From NCBI RefSeq assembly GCF_014873485.1, contig NZ_JADBDT010000001.1, positions 806,001-870,000 of the forward strand: a stretch of DNA of 64,000 bases, in the 5' to 3' direction. The position numbers and the translations under genes were made by a program. Shown here in pieces: positions 37,137 to 46,329 of this stretch. The notes beneath the pieces are model-generated. The model had not been told where the DNA came from and did no database searches. It was given only the letters and a program-made list of their open reading frames with translations. Origin of the DNA: Sphingopyxis sp. OAS728 (GTDB taxonomy: Bacteria; Pseudomonadota; Alphaproteobacteria; Sphingomonadales; Sphingomonadaceae). Position 1 is the stretch's first letter, and each line of letters starts with the position of its first letter.

Positions 37137-37471
37137 CACTTGATCTCCGCCAGATCCTTGGCCGCCGCGGCCAGCATCTCGTCGGTGATCTTGCCGTTCG
37201 AATAGGGCTGGAGCTGCGTCAGGCTGATTGCCTTGAACATCTCATATTCGGGCAGCGCGATCATGCCGGGGAAATGCTTTTCGATCACCGCCTTGCCCTT
37301 TTCGTCGGCGACGATGTCCTGCAGCGGGGTGTCGAGATTGAACTTCGCATCGCTCGCGGGCGCAGTAGGCGCCGGGGCGGGTGCGGCGGGAGCCGGTGCC
37401 GGCGCAGCGGCGCCTTGGGCGAATGCGGGGGCGGCAGCCATCAGCGCCGCAATAAATATCGCAGTTTTCAT
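37136..37471 (-). CDS. Small secreted protein coupled to the beta-glucosidase
   Basis: A 111-aa protein with a signal peptide ([19 protein letters not shown]), an Ala-Pro linker, and a compact helical domain of about 65 residues ([18 protein letters not shown], then [17 protein letters not shown], ending with the [15 protein letters not shown] helix). I do not recognise a named family, though the short helical domain looks like an accessory module. Its ATG overlaps the stop of the CoA ligase gene (ATGA) and its stop overlaps the GH3 start (TGATG), so it is made in step with the glucosidase. A partner or chaperone role is a guess. Confidence 0.8.
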   Translation of the reverse strand: MKTAIFIAALMAAAPAFAQGAAAPAPAPAAPAPAPTAPASDAKFNLDTPLQDIVADEKGKAVIEKHFPGMIALPEYEMFKAISLTQLQPYSNGKITDEMLAAAAKDLAEIK

Positions 37472-39144
37472 TTTACTTCTTCCTTTTGAAGATCGGCGAC
37501 CATCGCTTCTCTGATCAGATATTTCTGGACTTTCCCTGTCACCGTGGTGGGGAACTCACCGACGATACGCACGTAACGCGGGACTTTATAGTGGGCGATC
37601 TGGCCGCGGCAGAACTCGCGAATATCGTCGGCGCTCGCCTCCGCGCCGGGCTTCAAACGCACCCAAGCGCACAGCTCTTCGCCCATGCGCTCATCGGGGA
37701 TGCCGACCACCGCGACATCTTCGACCGCGGGATGGCGATAGAGATAATCTTCGACCTCGCGCGGATAGATATTCTCGCCGCCGCGGATCACCATGTCCTT
37801 CAGGCGGCCGACGATATTGCCGTAACCTTCCGTGTCGATTGTTGCGAGGTCGCCCGAATGCATCCAGCCGTCGGCGTCGATCGAATCCGCGGTGCGTTCG
37901 GGCTCGTCCCAGTAACCGATCATCACCGAATAGCCGCGCGTGCAGAGTTCGCCGGGTTCGCCCGAGGCGACGATGTTGCCATCGGTGTCGACGATCTTGC
38001 ATTCGAGGTGCGGCTGGACGCGGCCGATCGAACCGACGCGGCGCTCGAAGGGATCGTCGGGCGCGGTCTGGAAGCTTACCGGGCTGGTTTCGGTCATCCC
38101 GTAGGCGATCGTTACGTCGCGCATGTTGAGCCGCTCGACGACCTGCCGCATCAGCGGCTCGGGGCATATCGCCCCCGCCATGCAGCCGGTGCGGAGCGAC
38201 GACATATCGAACTTGTCGAAATCGGGATGCGCGAGCACCGCAATGAACATCGTCGGCACACCATAGAGCGCCGTGCAGCGTTCGGCCTCGACCGCGCGCA
38301 GCACCGCTTCGGGATCGAAACCCTCCGACGGATAGACCATCGCCGCGCCATGGGTGATGCTGGCCAGATTGCCCATCACCATGCCGAAGCAATGATAGAG
38401 CGGCACCGGGATGCAGATGCGGTCGCCCTCGCCCAGCCCCTGCGTGCGGCCGACGAAATAGCCGTTGTTGAGGATGTTGCGATGGCTGAGCGTCGCGCCC
38501 TTCGGCAGGCCGGTGGTACCGCTGGTGAACTGGATGTTGATCGCGTCGTCCGGATCGAGCGTCGGCCCGATCGCCGCGAGGCGCTGGCGGTCGGCATCGG
38601 TAGCGAGCGCAACCGCGTCGTTGAAGCGCAACCAGCCGGGCCGCGCATCCGTGCCGATCAGGATCAGCGAGCGCAGCGTCGGCAGACGCGCGGCGTGAAG
38701 CTGTCCGGGCGTGCTCGGTACGATCTCGGGCGCGAGTTCCTCGATCATCGCCGGATAGTCGCTCGTCTTGAAACTGCGCGCGGCGACGAGCGCGGACAAG
38801 CCCACCTTGTTGATCGTATATTCGACCTCGGACAGACGATAGGCGGGGTTGATCGTGACGAGGATCAGCCCGGCGCGCGCCGCCGCGAACTGGGTCAGTG
38901 TCCATTCGACGCAATTGGGCGCCCATATGCCGATCCGGTCGCCGGAGTTCAGCCCGAGCGCAAGCAATCCCGCAGCGAAAGCATCGGACCGTTCGAGCAG
39001 CTCGGCGGAATTCCACCTGATACCCTGCCCCACCGACACCAGCGCGTCCTGGTCGCCCCAGCGTTCGGCGGCAAGCGCGAGCGCGTGGCCGATCGTGTGC
39101 TCGATCAGCGGCGGTTCGGTCGCCCCTTTCACATGGCTCGTCAT
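37468..39144 (-). CDS. AMP-dependent acyl-CoA ligase (ACSF2-like)
   Basis: Cytosolic ANL-superfamily enzyme, 558 aa, activating a carboxylic acid to an acyl-CoA through an acyl-adenylate. Motifs are [16 protein letters not shown] (P-loop), [20 protein letters not shown] and the late VTGKVQK lysine. The overall pattern is that of medium-chain/fatty or aromatic acyl-CoA ligases (ACSF2 type). The ATG at 39144 overlaps the tannase stop by ATGA. In this operon it probably activates the acid freed by the upstream esterases, such as a phenolic or short-chain acid. No downstream CoA-ester catabolic gene is present. Confidence 0.92.
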   Translation of the reverse strand: MTSHVKGATEPPLIEHTIGHALALAAERWGDQDALVSVGQGIRWNSAELLERSDAFAAGLLALGLNSGDRIGIWAPNCVEWTLTQFAAARAGLILVTINPAYRLSEVEYTINKVGLSALVAARSFKTSDYPAMIEELAPEIVPSTPGQLHAARLPTLRSLILIGTDARPGWLRFNDAVALATDADRQRLAAIGPTLDPDDAINIQFTSGTTGLPKGATLSHRNILNNGYFVGRTQGLGEGDRICIPVPLYHCFGMVMGNLASITHGAAMVYPSEGFDPEAVLRAVEAERCTALYGVPTMFIAVLAHPDFDKFDMSSLRTGCMAGAICPEPLMRQVVERLNMRDVTIAYGMTETSPVSFQTAPDDPFERRVGSIGRVQPHLECKIVDTDGNIVASGEPGELCTRGYSVMIGYWDEPERTADSIDADGWMHSGDLATIDTEGYGNIVGRLKDMVIRGGENIYPREVEDYLYRHPAVEDVAVVGIPDERMGEELCAWVRLKPGAEASADDIREFCRGQIAHYKVPRYVRIVGEFPTTVTGKVQKYLIREAMVADLQKEEVK

Positions 39145-40739
39145 TTTCCGGGTGCCTCGCACGCGAAGCTCGCGGCTTCATCGGTCGAACCCTTACCGTC
39201 CCACTTCGCGACCTTCGGGAACGCGCAGAGCGGCCGCGTCCGTCCGGCCTTTGCTGGAAGGCCGATATAGGCGAACAGATCGTTGTCGAACTTGGTCGCG
39301 ACGATGCGTTCGGGCGCGGGCCCGCCCTGCCGCCAGCCGTCGAGCGCGGTCAGCGGATCGAAATTGTTCGGTCCCGGTCCCGCAAGGCAGTGCGACATGC
39401 CCGGCACCATGAACAGGCGAACCGAAGTCGCGGCGGCCTTCGGGTTCGCGGCGACCAGACGCTCGTAATAATCGACGGTGTTCTGCGCCGGAATGCCGGC
39501 GTCGTTCCAGCCGTGATAGAGGATCAGCTTGCCGCCGCGCTTGTAGAAGGCGCGGAGGTCGGTGCTGTCGGCATCGAGATCGCCGCCGACGCGCGCCTTC
39601 GCCAGCTCATAGTCGCGATCGAGGTTGAAGTCGGAGAGCTGCCAGTCGGGATTGGCGTGGACGAAATAGCGGAAGAAGGCGGTGCCGAACTTCACATGCT
39701 GCGACGCCTTGCCGGTCAGCCACTGCGACCAGGTGCCTGCCTCGGCCTCGGCGCCGGGTGCGAAACCGGGGTAGAAGCTCTTGCCGTCTGCACTCTTCGG
39801 ACCTTCGTAGAACAGCTTTGCGGTCGCAACTTCGCCGGGCGTCAGGCAATCGGCGCCCTCACCGCCCTTGCATGCGAGCTTGGCGGGGTCGAAATGGCAC
39901 GCACGCGGATCGTCGATCACGCCGTCCTTCACCCCATCGAGTGCGTCGCACGCCCCTAGCGATGCCGCCTGAAGCAATTTCAGCTTCGCCATCGAGAGGT
40001 CGGCGCCGGGCTTGTTCGCGGCGACGGCATTGTTCGCAAAGGCGCTCGCCATGCGCGTCCACGGCATCGCCGGGGCGCCCGCGATGATCGCGTCATAGTC
40101 CGCAGGGTAACGCTGCGCGAGCGTCAGCGCCTGCCGCCCGCCGTCCGAGCAGCCGTGGAAATAGCTCGCCGCGAGCGGGTTTTCATAAAAAGCCGCGATC
40201 ACCTGTTTCGCGGTCTCGGCGCCGACATGATTGGCGCGCCAGCCATAGTCGCGGATCTTCTCGGGCGCGTTCAGTGCCCAGCTTGCGTCGACATCGGCTT
40301 CGCTGAAATGCCCCATGTCGGTGCCGACCGCGGCATAGCCCTTTTGCACCGCGCCGCGCATCAGCAGCGACGGAAGCAGCATGTTCGCGCCGAAGCCGCC
40401 ATTGCCCGCGCCGAGCAGCTTGCCGTTCCAGCCCGCACGCTCGGGCAGCCACACCTCGACCTTGATCGACGATCCGGGCACGGGCGAGAGCGTGGCTTGC
40501 ACGCGGCAGAATGCGGCGGGAGCCGGCAGGCCGGGTTTGCCCGCCTCGAGATTGACCATCGCACCGCCCGCGAGCGAGGTCGCGGCGTCGACCTTGCCGT
40601 CCTTGAGCGCCAAGCCGGTCAGCGCCTCGCAGCTGCCGATTTTTTGCACGGCGGGCGTCGGCGCGGGTGCCGGCTCGTTCGCGGTACAGCCCGCGAGCAG
40701 CGATCCGCTGGCGAGGAGGAGGAACGATGCGGTCCTCAT
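39141..40739 (-). CDS. Tannase/feruloyl esterase family lipoprotein
   Basis: A 532-aa carboxylic ester hydrolase of the tannase family with lipobox LLAGC (residues 14-18), so it is lipid-anchored in the envelope. The nucleophile is in [11 protein letters not shown] paired Cys-His occurs in [10 protein letters not shown], completing the CS-D-HC motif of tannases and FaeB feruloyl esterases, with the acid residue between. These enzymes cut phenolic acid esters such as gallate or ferulate from sugars. The ATG at 40739 overlaps the upstream stop (ATGA). Confidence 0.92.
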   Translation of the reverse strand: MRTASFLLLASGSLLAGCTANEPAPAPTPAVQKIGSCEALTGLALKDGKVDAATSLAGGAMVNLEAGKPGLPAPAAFCRVQATLSPVPGSSIKVEVWLPERAGWNGKLLGAGNGGFGANMLLPSLLMRGAVQKGYAAVGTDMGHFSEADVDASWALNAPEKIRDYGWRANHVGAETAKQVIAAFYENPLAASYFHGCSDGGRQALTLAQRYPADYDAIIAGAPAMPWTRMASAFANNAVAANKPGADLSMAKLKLLQAASLGACDALDGVKDGVIDDPRACHFDPAKLACKGGEGADCLTPGEVATAKLFYEGPKSADGKSFYPGFAPGAEAEAGTWSQWLTGKASQHVKFGTAFFRYFVHANPDWQLSDFNLDRDYELAKARVGGDLDADSTDLRAFYKRGGKLILYHGWNDAGIPAQNTVDYYERLVAANPKAAATSVRLFMVPGMSHCLAGPGPNNFDPLTALDGWRQGGPAPERIVATKFDNDLFAYIGLPAKAGRTRPLCAFPKVAKWDGKGSTDEAASFACEAPGK

Positions 40740-41602
40740 TTGCCGACCAGTCCCTGACCGCGCATCCACGTCGCCATCGCGTCGGTCCATGCGTCGCTTG
40801 GTTTGCCGCTCTTCTTCATGCCGAAACCATGGCCTCCGCTCTCGTAAGTTACGATCGTGCTGCTTGCGCCCGCCGCCTTCCACGCTGCGGCGAGGCGGAC
40901 GCTGTCGTCATAGGCGAGCTTGTCGTCCTTCGCGGCCGCGACGAACAGCGGCGGCGCCTTCTTCGGCACCGCGACCGTATCGGGGAGCAGGCCGGGATAG
41001 ATGGCGATCGCGAAATCGGGACGGCTCGCGGGCTTGTTCGCCGCCAGCGTCCATACCGTCACCGCGCCGCCCGCCGAAAAGCCCATCAGGCCGACGCGGT
41101 TCGATTTGATGCCGTAACGGGCCGCGTTCTTGCGCACCCACTTCACCGCATTCTCGCCGTCGGCGGTCGCGAGCGGGCGCAGCGGTTCGACGGCGGCGCG
41201 CAACGAGGGAAGATTGGAGAGGTAGCGCATCATCTGGAGCGGAAAATCCGCGCCGGTTTCGAGCAGCCGATATTTGAGCACGAAGGCAGTGACGCCCTGG
41301 CTGTTCAGCCACTTCGCGACCGCCTCGCCCTCATTGTCGATCGACAGCATATGAAAGCCGCCGCCGGGCGCGACGATCACCGCGGTGCCGTTGGGCTTGT
41401 CGGCGACATATGGGGTCAGCGTCGCGTCGGATACATTGCGCACGATCGTCCCGAATGCCCCGGTCTCGCGCACTTCCTTCGAGGTTGCGGGCACCGGGTC
41501 GGACGACAGGCGGATCACCTCCCACGCACAGGCTGGGATCGCAACGATGGCGAGTGCGCCGGCGATGACGGCAGAGAGGCGCATAGTCATGGCTTTCATC
41601 AT
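40736..41602 (-). CDS. Secreted alpha/beta hydrolase, acetylesterase-like
   Basis: A 288-aa hydrolase with a signal peptide (MRLSAVIAGALAIVAIPACA after a short lead). The oxyanion segment VAPGGGFHMLSIDNEG, the nucleophile elbow LMGFSAGGAV and the late acid/His (ESGGHGFG) place it with Aes/BD-FAE-type carbohydrate and short-acyl esterases. I chose the ATG at 41602 because it overlaps the carboxylesterase stop (ATGATG). A second ATG is three bases on. It probably trims acetyl groups from the glycoside. Confidence 0.88.
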   Translation of the reverse strand: MMKAMTMRLSAVIAGALAIVAIPACAWEVIRLSSDPVPATSKEVRETGAFGTIVRNVSDATLTPYVADKPNGTAVIVAPGGGFHMLSIDNEGEAVAKWLNSQGVTAFVLKYRLLETGADFPLQMMRYLSNLPSLRAAVEPLRPLATADGENAVKWVRKNAARYGIKSNRVGLMGFSAGGAVTVWTLAANKPASRPDFAIAIYPGLLPDTVAVPKKAPPLFVAAAKDDKLAYDDSVRLAAAWKAAGASSTIVTYESGGHGFGMKKSGKPSDAWTDAMATWMRGQGLVGK

Positions 41603-43062
41603 TTTCCGTTCCGTGCGGCGGCGATGGCAGTGAGCGCGGGCGTGCTTGCCGGCTTCATTGCGGTTGCTGCGATTTCCATCGACAGAAGCTGCGGCGCAGC
41701 GGGATCGAGCCGGCTCCATGCGGGCAGTCCGCTGCCGTTCGGATCGCCGGTTTTCGCGAAATTGGTCCAATAGTCGCCGATCTGCTTCGCCGCTGCGCGG
41801 TCGGATACCGTCGCATCGGCGGGCAGATTGCCGAACTGGAACGAGACATCCGACGCGTGCACCGCGCCAACGTCGGGTTTGCGCTGCGCCTCGGCGACAT
41901 AGCCGAAACGATAGAGGAAGGTCGGCGCCCCGGCGCGCGCCTGCAACAGGCCGAAGGCGAGCGCCGGTTCGGCGAACATCGCATCGCCGCCGAGCCGGCG
42001 GTTTGCTTCGTCTTCGCTTGCGTAGGCCGCCTTCACCGTCGCGGCGGCCGCACCCAGCGACTTTTCGACCGGGCCATTGACCATCGCGCGGAACGGTGCC
42101 GGGATGAAGCCGAGTTCGTCGTCATTGCTGCCGATGATATAGGGAATGCGCGCCTGCTTGCCCTCGGCAAAGATCGTCTCCGCGCCCACGGGAACGATCG
42201 TCCCGTCGGTCATCGGCCCCGAATAGCGGTCCTCTTCCTTGCTCATCAGCGCGACGCTCCCAAGCACCTTGTCGGCAGGCAGCGCACGCAGCGCCGCCAC
42301 ATCGGCGGCGTCTGCACGGGTCGCGAACACCTGCCCCTTCGCCTGTGCGTCGGCCAGCGTCGGCCAATCGTCGCGGCCGCCGCCCGAGGCGACGATCGCG
42401 CGCACGAACAGGCCCTTTGCGGCCGGCGATGCCATCAGCCGCGACACCGATTCCCCACCGGCGCTCTCGCCAAAGATCGTGACCTTCGCCGGATCGCCGC
42501 CGAAGGATGCGATGTTGCGCTGAACCCATTTGAGCGCGGCGATCTGGTCCATCAGGCCCCAGTTGCCGCCCTGCCCCAATGCCGGGTGCGCAAAGAAGCC
42601 GAAGCGGCCGAGGCGGTAGTTGAAACTGACGATGACGACGTCGCGCTTGGCCAGCAGGGCGCCGTCCGTTTCGGGCAGCGTGCCCGATCCGCCGACGAAA
42701 CCGCCACCATGGATCCAGACCATCACCGGCAGCTTCGCGCCCTTGACGGGCTTCGGCGTCCAGACGTTGAGCGTCAGGCAATCCTCGCTCATCGCCCGCG
42801 ATCCGGGCTGTATGCCCGGTAGCGGATTTTGCATGCAGTCGGGGCCGTAAGCGGTTGCGTCGCGCGGCGTAGTCCACGGGCCAACGGGCGCGGGTGCGCT
42901 CCAGCGCAGGGCGCCGACCGGGGGCGCAGCGAAAGGAACGCCCTTGAACGACGCCACGCCATCGGCCGTCGCCGCGGCCACGGCGCCGCTGTCGATGGTA
43001 ACCTGCTGCGCCGCGACCGGCGAAGCCAGCAGCGCCGCCGAAACCAATATGCTGCGGATCAT
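41599..43062 (-). CDS. Type B carboxylesterase
   Basis: A secreted esterase of the COesterase family, 487 aa, with signal peptide MIRSILVSAALLASPVAAQ. Family motifs are FKGVPFAAPPVGALRW, EDCLTLNVWTP, the oxyanion loop MVWIHGGGFVGGS, the nucleophile elbow FGESAGGESV and the GAVHASD segment with the catalytic His. It overlaps the rhamnosidase stop by ATGA. It is the third esterase type of the operon. The acyl substrate cannot be read from sequence. Confidence 0.94.
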   Translation of the reverse strand: MIRSILVSAALLASPVAAQQVTIDSGAVAAATADGVASFKGVPFAAPPVGALRWSAPAPVGPWTTPRDATAYGPDCMQNPLPGIQPGSRAMSEDCLTLNVWTPKPVKGAKLPVMVWIHGGGFVGGSGTLPETDGALLAKRDVVIVSFNYRLGRFGFFAHPALGQGGNWGLMDQIAALKWVQRNIASFGGDPAKVTIFGESAGGESVSRLMASPAAKGLFVRAIVASGGGRDDWPTLADAQAKGQVFATRADAADVAALRALPADKVLGSVALMSKEEDRYSGPMTDGTIVPVGAETIFAEGKQARIPYIIGSNDDELGFIPAPFRAMVNGPVEKSLGAAAATVKAAYASEDEANRRLGGDAMFAEPALAFGLLQARAGAPTFLYRFGYVAEAQRKPDVGAVHASDVSFQFGNLPADATVSDRAAAKQIGDYWTNFAKTGDPNGSGLPAWSRLDPAAPQLLSMEIAATAMKPASTPALTAIAAARNGK

Positions 43063-46000
43063 TGCGTGCCTCCGGTGGTGAAGATGAAACGGCCGGGGCC
43101 GGTACGGTATACGGAATACCCCTTGTCCTGACGCAACAGCGCAGCACCCGTCGGCGGGACCGTGGCGCCAAAGCGTGTCGGCACCCAGATTTCGCCCGTC
43201 GTGTTCGCCGGCACCTCGGCGGTCAGCGTCAGCCTGCCCCCCTCGACCTTCCAGCCCGAGAAAGCGCGGCCGTGGACGCTGTCTATCGCTGCCTCGGCGC
43301 TCGCGAGGCCGTCGGGGATTGCTGGTTTGACCAGCACCAGCTTGTACCCCGGCGCACCGGGGCGAAGGCCCGCGAGACGCTGACGCATCCAGTCGGCGAT
43401 CGAGGCGAAATAATGATGGTCGCGCGAGCGGCTATTGAGGCTCCAGGTTTCGAACATCGTCGAATGGCCATTCTTGATCCACCAGCCCCAACTCGGCTCG
43501 TCGGTGCGCGTCGCGACGCGGTATGCGAGGCTGGCGTGGCCGTAATCGCTGAGGATTTCGAGCAGGTAACGCGCGCCATAGACGCCGGTGCGCAGCCCCT
43601 GTTTATCGACGTCGCGTGCGATGGTGTCGGCGACGCCCTGTTCGCGGCCCGGCGGCACCATGCCGAACGCGAGCGGCAGGATATTCTGCACCTGCGTGGC
43701 GGGACCGGCTACACCCTTTATATCGACGGTCCGGTACCAGCCATTCGCCGCATCCCAATAGCGCGCATTATAGGCTGCGCGGATATCGTCCGCGAGCTTG
43801 CCATAGCGCGCTGCATCATCCGCCTTGCCGACGATCGCCGACGATTTGGCGAGCAGGTCGGCCTGATGGAAGAAATAGGCCGTAGTCACCGCGTCGATCC
43901 CGCCGCCACGCGCATTGCTGTAATCCATGCCGCCGGCCGACGCCCATTCGGAGAGCCCGGCCGACCGTTTGAAATCGGGCGCCTTGATAAAGGTCGCGGT
44001 ATAATCGACGAGCCGCCGCTGCATGTCCTGATTGTCGGCGAGGATGCGCGTGTCGCCGGTCGTCGTGTAAAGCTCCCACGGCAGGATCATCACCGCGGCA
44101 TCCCACGGCGTCGTCGGGCCCCAGATCACATTCCAGCCGGGCGTATTCTCGTAACCGTAGAAAGGCGTCGTCGGCGCAATCTCGGGCACCTCGCCCTTCT
44201 CCGACTGCGCATCGCGGAAATCGGCGAGCCATTTGGTCCAGACGCGCGCGATGTCGAGGCTGCGCGCCGCGGCACCCGCCGACGCCTGCGCATCGCCGCT
44301 CCAGCCGTTCTTTTCATAGGTCGGCGTATCGGTCTGGAAACCGTGGAGATTGTTGAGGATAGACGCGATCGCGGCAAAATCGATCTGGTTCAGTAGCGGA
44401 TCGGCGCTGGTGAAGCTGCCCGTCCGTGCGACTGCCGAATGGACGACGCGCGCGGTAAGCGCGTCGGCGGGCGGCGCGCCCGGAAAGCCGTCGACCTGCA
44501 CATAACGAAAGCCGCGATAGCCGAAGCGCGGCTCCCATTGCTCCACACCCTTGCCTGCGACCGTGTAACGATCCGTCTGGAGCTGCGCGTCGATCAGACC
44601 CGCGGCGGGCACGACCTTGCCGTCGTCGGCGATGCGCTCGCTCGCGACCATCGAAACCGTGACGCCGCGCGGCCCGCTGAGCTTCAACACCGGCCAGCCC
44701 GCGACGATGCGGCCAAAGTCATAGACATGGACGCCGGGGGCGACCTCTTTCACCGCGACGGGCATGATATTCTCGACCGGTTCGATCGCTTCGGAATTGG
44801 CGGCGACAAGCTGGCCCGTCGGGCCGGCGACGACCGGCGCCGCCTGCCATTTGCGATCGCGGAAACCTGCGCGGTCCCATCCCGCTGGCACCAGCCGTGC
44901 GTCGAAGCGTTCGCCGCGATGGACCGAGTCATTCAGCGTCGGGCCCGAAATGGTTCGCCAACTGCCGTCGGTCGCAACGGTGTCGCGCGTGCCGTCGGTG
45001 TAGGTGATTTCGAGCTGCGCCTTGAGCGCGGGCTCGGCGTGCCAGGGCGCGGCATGGAAATACCATTCATTGGGGTCGGTCAGCCCGTACCAGCCGCGAC
45101 CCAGCTCGGCACCGATCACATTCTCGCCGCGACGCAGCAGCGCGGTCACGTCCTGCGTGTAAGCGAGCACGCGCTTGTCGTAGGCGGTATAGCCGACGCC
45201 GAGCGGAGAGCCGACGATAGCGCCGTTAATCGACAGGCGCGGCATGCCTGCCCCGGCGTAATAGAGGCGCGCGCTTGCGACCGACTTGCCAAGACGGAAG
45301 GCACGGCGAACGAGCGGCGCGGGTGCCTCGATGGGCAGCACAAGGTCGACGCCCGGAACGCCGCTGGCGACCACCAGCCCGTCCTTGCCGACGCTGCCGC
45401 CCGTGAAGGGGTTGTCGCCGCCCGCGAAGTCGAACGCGACCGCGGGGCTTTGCGTGCCGGATACGCGAACCGAGTGGACGATCGCCGCCGCGGCTTCCTT
45501 GCCCGCAAAGCCGATCGTGCCATGCTTGTGCGCGTCATTGTCGACCGTCGCAACGATGGCGCCATCGATGCGCGTGACGATCTGCCCGCCTTCGGCGCGG
45601 ATCGACAGCGCGATGCGCCGACCCTTGATCGGCACGGGCAATTTGACCTGCCCCAGCCGCTCCATCTTGATCGCCGAACTCGTGCCGCCCGGATAGCGGC
45701 GTATCGTCTGGATCAGTTCGGGTCCGTTCTTGCCGTCGGCGAGCGTCCAGACATAGGCGTCGCCATAGGTCTTGCCGTTGGGCAGCGCGCGGAACAGTAT
45801 GTCGACGGCCTTGCCCGTGAGCGTCAGCTCGGCATCGAGCGTCAGGTCGTCCCAGTCATGGTCGCGGCGCACGGGCCCCGAAATCCATTTGGCCTGCCAG
45901 TCGGATGCCGCGAGCAGGCCGGTTTCCCACCAGCCGGGCGCGCTCCAACCGGTGGCCTTGCCGTCGGCGTCCCATACCTGCACCTGCCACCAATAGCGCT

Positions 46001-46316
46001 GGCGCGATGCGAGGGCTGGCCCGGCATAGGCGATCTGGACATTGTCCGCCGACGCGACCTTTCCGCTGTCCCAGAGCGGCGCGCGCTCGAGATCGGCTTC
46101 GGAGGTGGCGACGCGGACGCGATATGCGCTCTGCCGCGCCACGGGCGAGCGCCAGGCAAGCCGCGGCGCCGCCGTGTCGAGGCCCAGCGGCGCCACGGCA
46201 TATTCGGTCCTGAGCTCTGCCGGGGCCGGATCGGCCGCCCATGCAGGCGCGTTTGCCATGCCGACGGCCGCGAGCGCACCCAGCAACAGGCCTCGCAAGC
46301 TTCCGATCAGCGGCAA
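43059..46316 (-). CDS. GH78 alpha-L-rhamnosidase
   Basis: A large secreted glycosidase, about 1085 aa. The N-terminal part holds the bacterial rhamnosidase domains (LRTEYAVAPLGLDTAAPRLAW, the carbohydrate-binding beta domains). The (alpha/alpha)6 catalytic barrel carries DTPTYEKNGWSGDAQ, where the GH78 acidic residues lie, and EWASAGGMDYSNARGGG. The C-terminal beta domain ends near FIFTTGGTQ. I chose a TTG start at 46316, preceded by GGGGAGG, because it gives a signal peptide (PLIGSLRGLLLGALAAVG to PAWAAD). The longer frame to 46400 would overlap the receptor gene. It releases terminal alpha-L-rhamnose from the imported glycoside. Confidence 0.92.
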   Translation of the reverse strand: MPLIGSLRGLLLGALAAVGMANAPAWAADPAPAELRTEYAVAPLGLDTAAPRLAWRSPVARQSAYRVRVATSEADLERAPLWDSGKVASADNVQIAYAGPALASRQRYWWQVQVWDADGKATGWSAPGWWETGLLAASDWQAKWISGPVRRDHDWDDLTLDAELTLTGKAVDILFRALPNGKTYGDAYVWTLADGKNGPELIQTIRRYPGGTSSAIKMERLGQVKLPVPIKGRRIALSIRAEGGQIVTRIDGAIVATVDNDAHKHGTIGFAGKEAAAAIVHSVRVSGTQSPAVAFDFAGGDNPFTGGSVGKDGLVVASGVPGVDLVLPIEAPAPLVRRAFRLGKSVASARLYYAGAGMPRLSINGAIVGSPLGVGYTAYDKRVLAYTQDVTALLRRGENVIGAELGRGWYGLTDPNEWYFHAAPWHAEPALKAQLEITYTDGTRDTVATDGSWRTISGPTLNDSVHRGERFDARLVPAGWDRAGFRDRKWQAAPVVAGPTGQLVAANSEAIEPVENIMPVAVKEVAPGVHVYDFGRIVAGWPVLKLSGPRGVTVSMVASERIADDGKVVPAAGLIDAQLQTDRYTVAGKGVEQWEPRFGYRGFRYVQVDGFPGAPPADALTARVVHSAVARTGSFTSADPLLNQIDFAAIASILNNLHGFQTDTPTYEKNGWSGDAQASAGAAARSLDIARVWTKWLADFRDAQSEKGEVPEIAPTTPFYGYENTPGWNVIWGPTTPWDAAVMILPWELYTTTGDTRILADNQDMQRRLVDYTATFIKAPDFKRSAGLSEWASAGGMDYSNARGGGIDAVTTAYFFHQADLLAKSSAIVGKADDAARYGKLADDIRAAYNARYWDAANGWYRTVDIKGVAGPATQVQNILPLAFGMVPPGREQGVADTIARDVDKQGLRTGVYGARYLLEILSDYGHASLAYRVATRTDEPSWGWWIKNGHSTMFETWSLNSRSRDHHYFASIADWMRQRLAGLRPGAPGYKLVLVKPAIPDGLASAEAAIDSVHGRAFSGWKVEGGRLTLTAEVPANTTGEIWVPTRFGATVPPTGAALLRQDKGYSVYRTGPGRFIFTTGGTQ

Positions 46317-46329
46317 CCCAACCTCCCCG

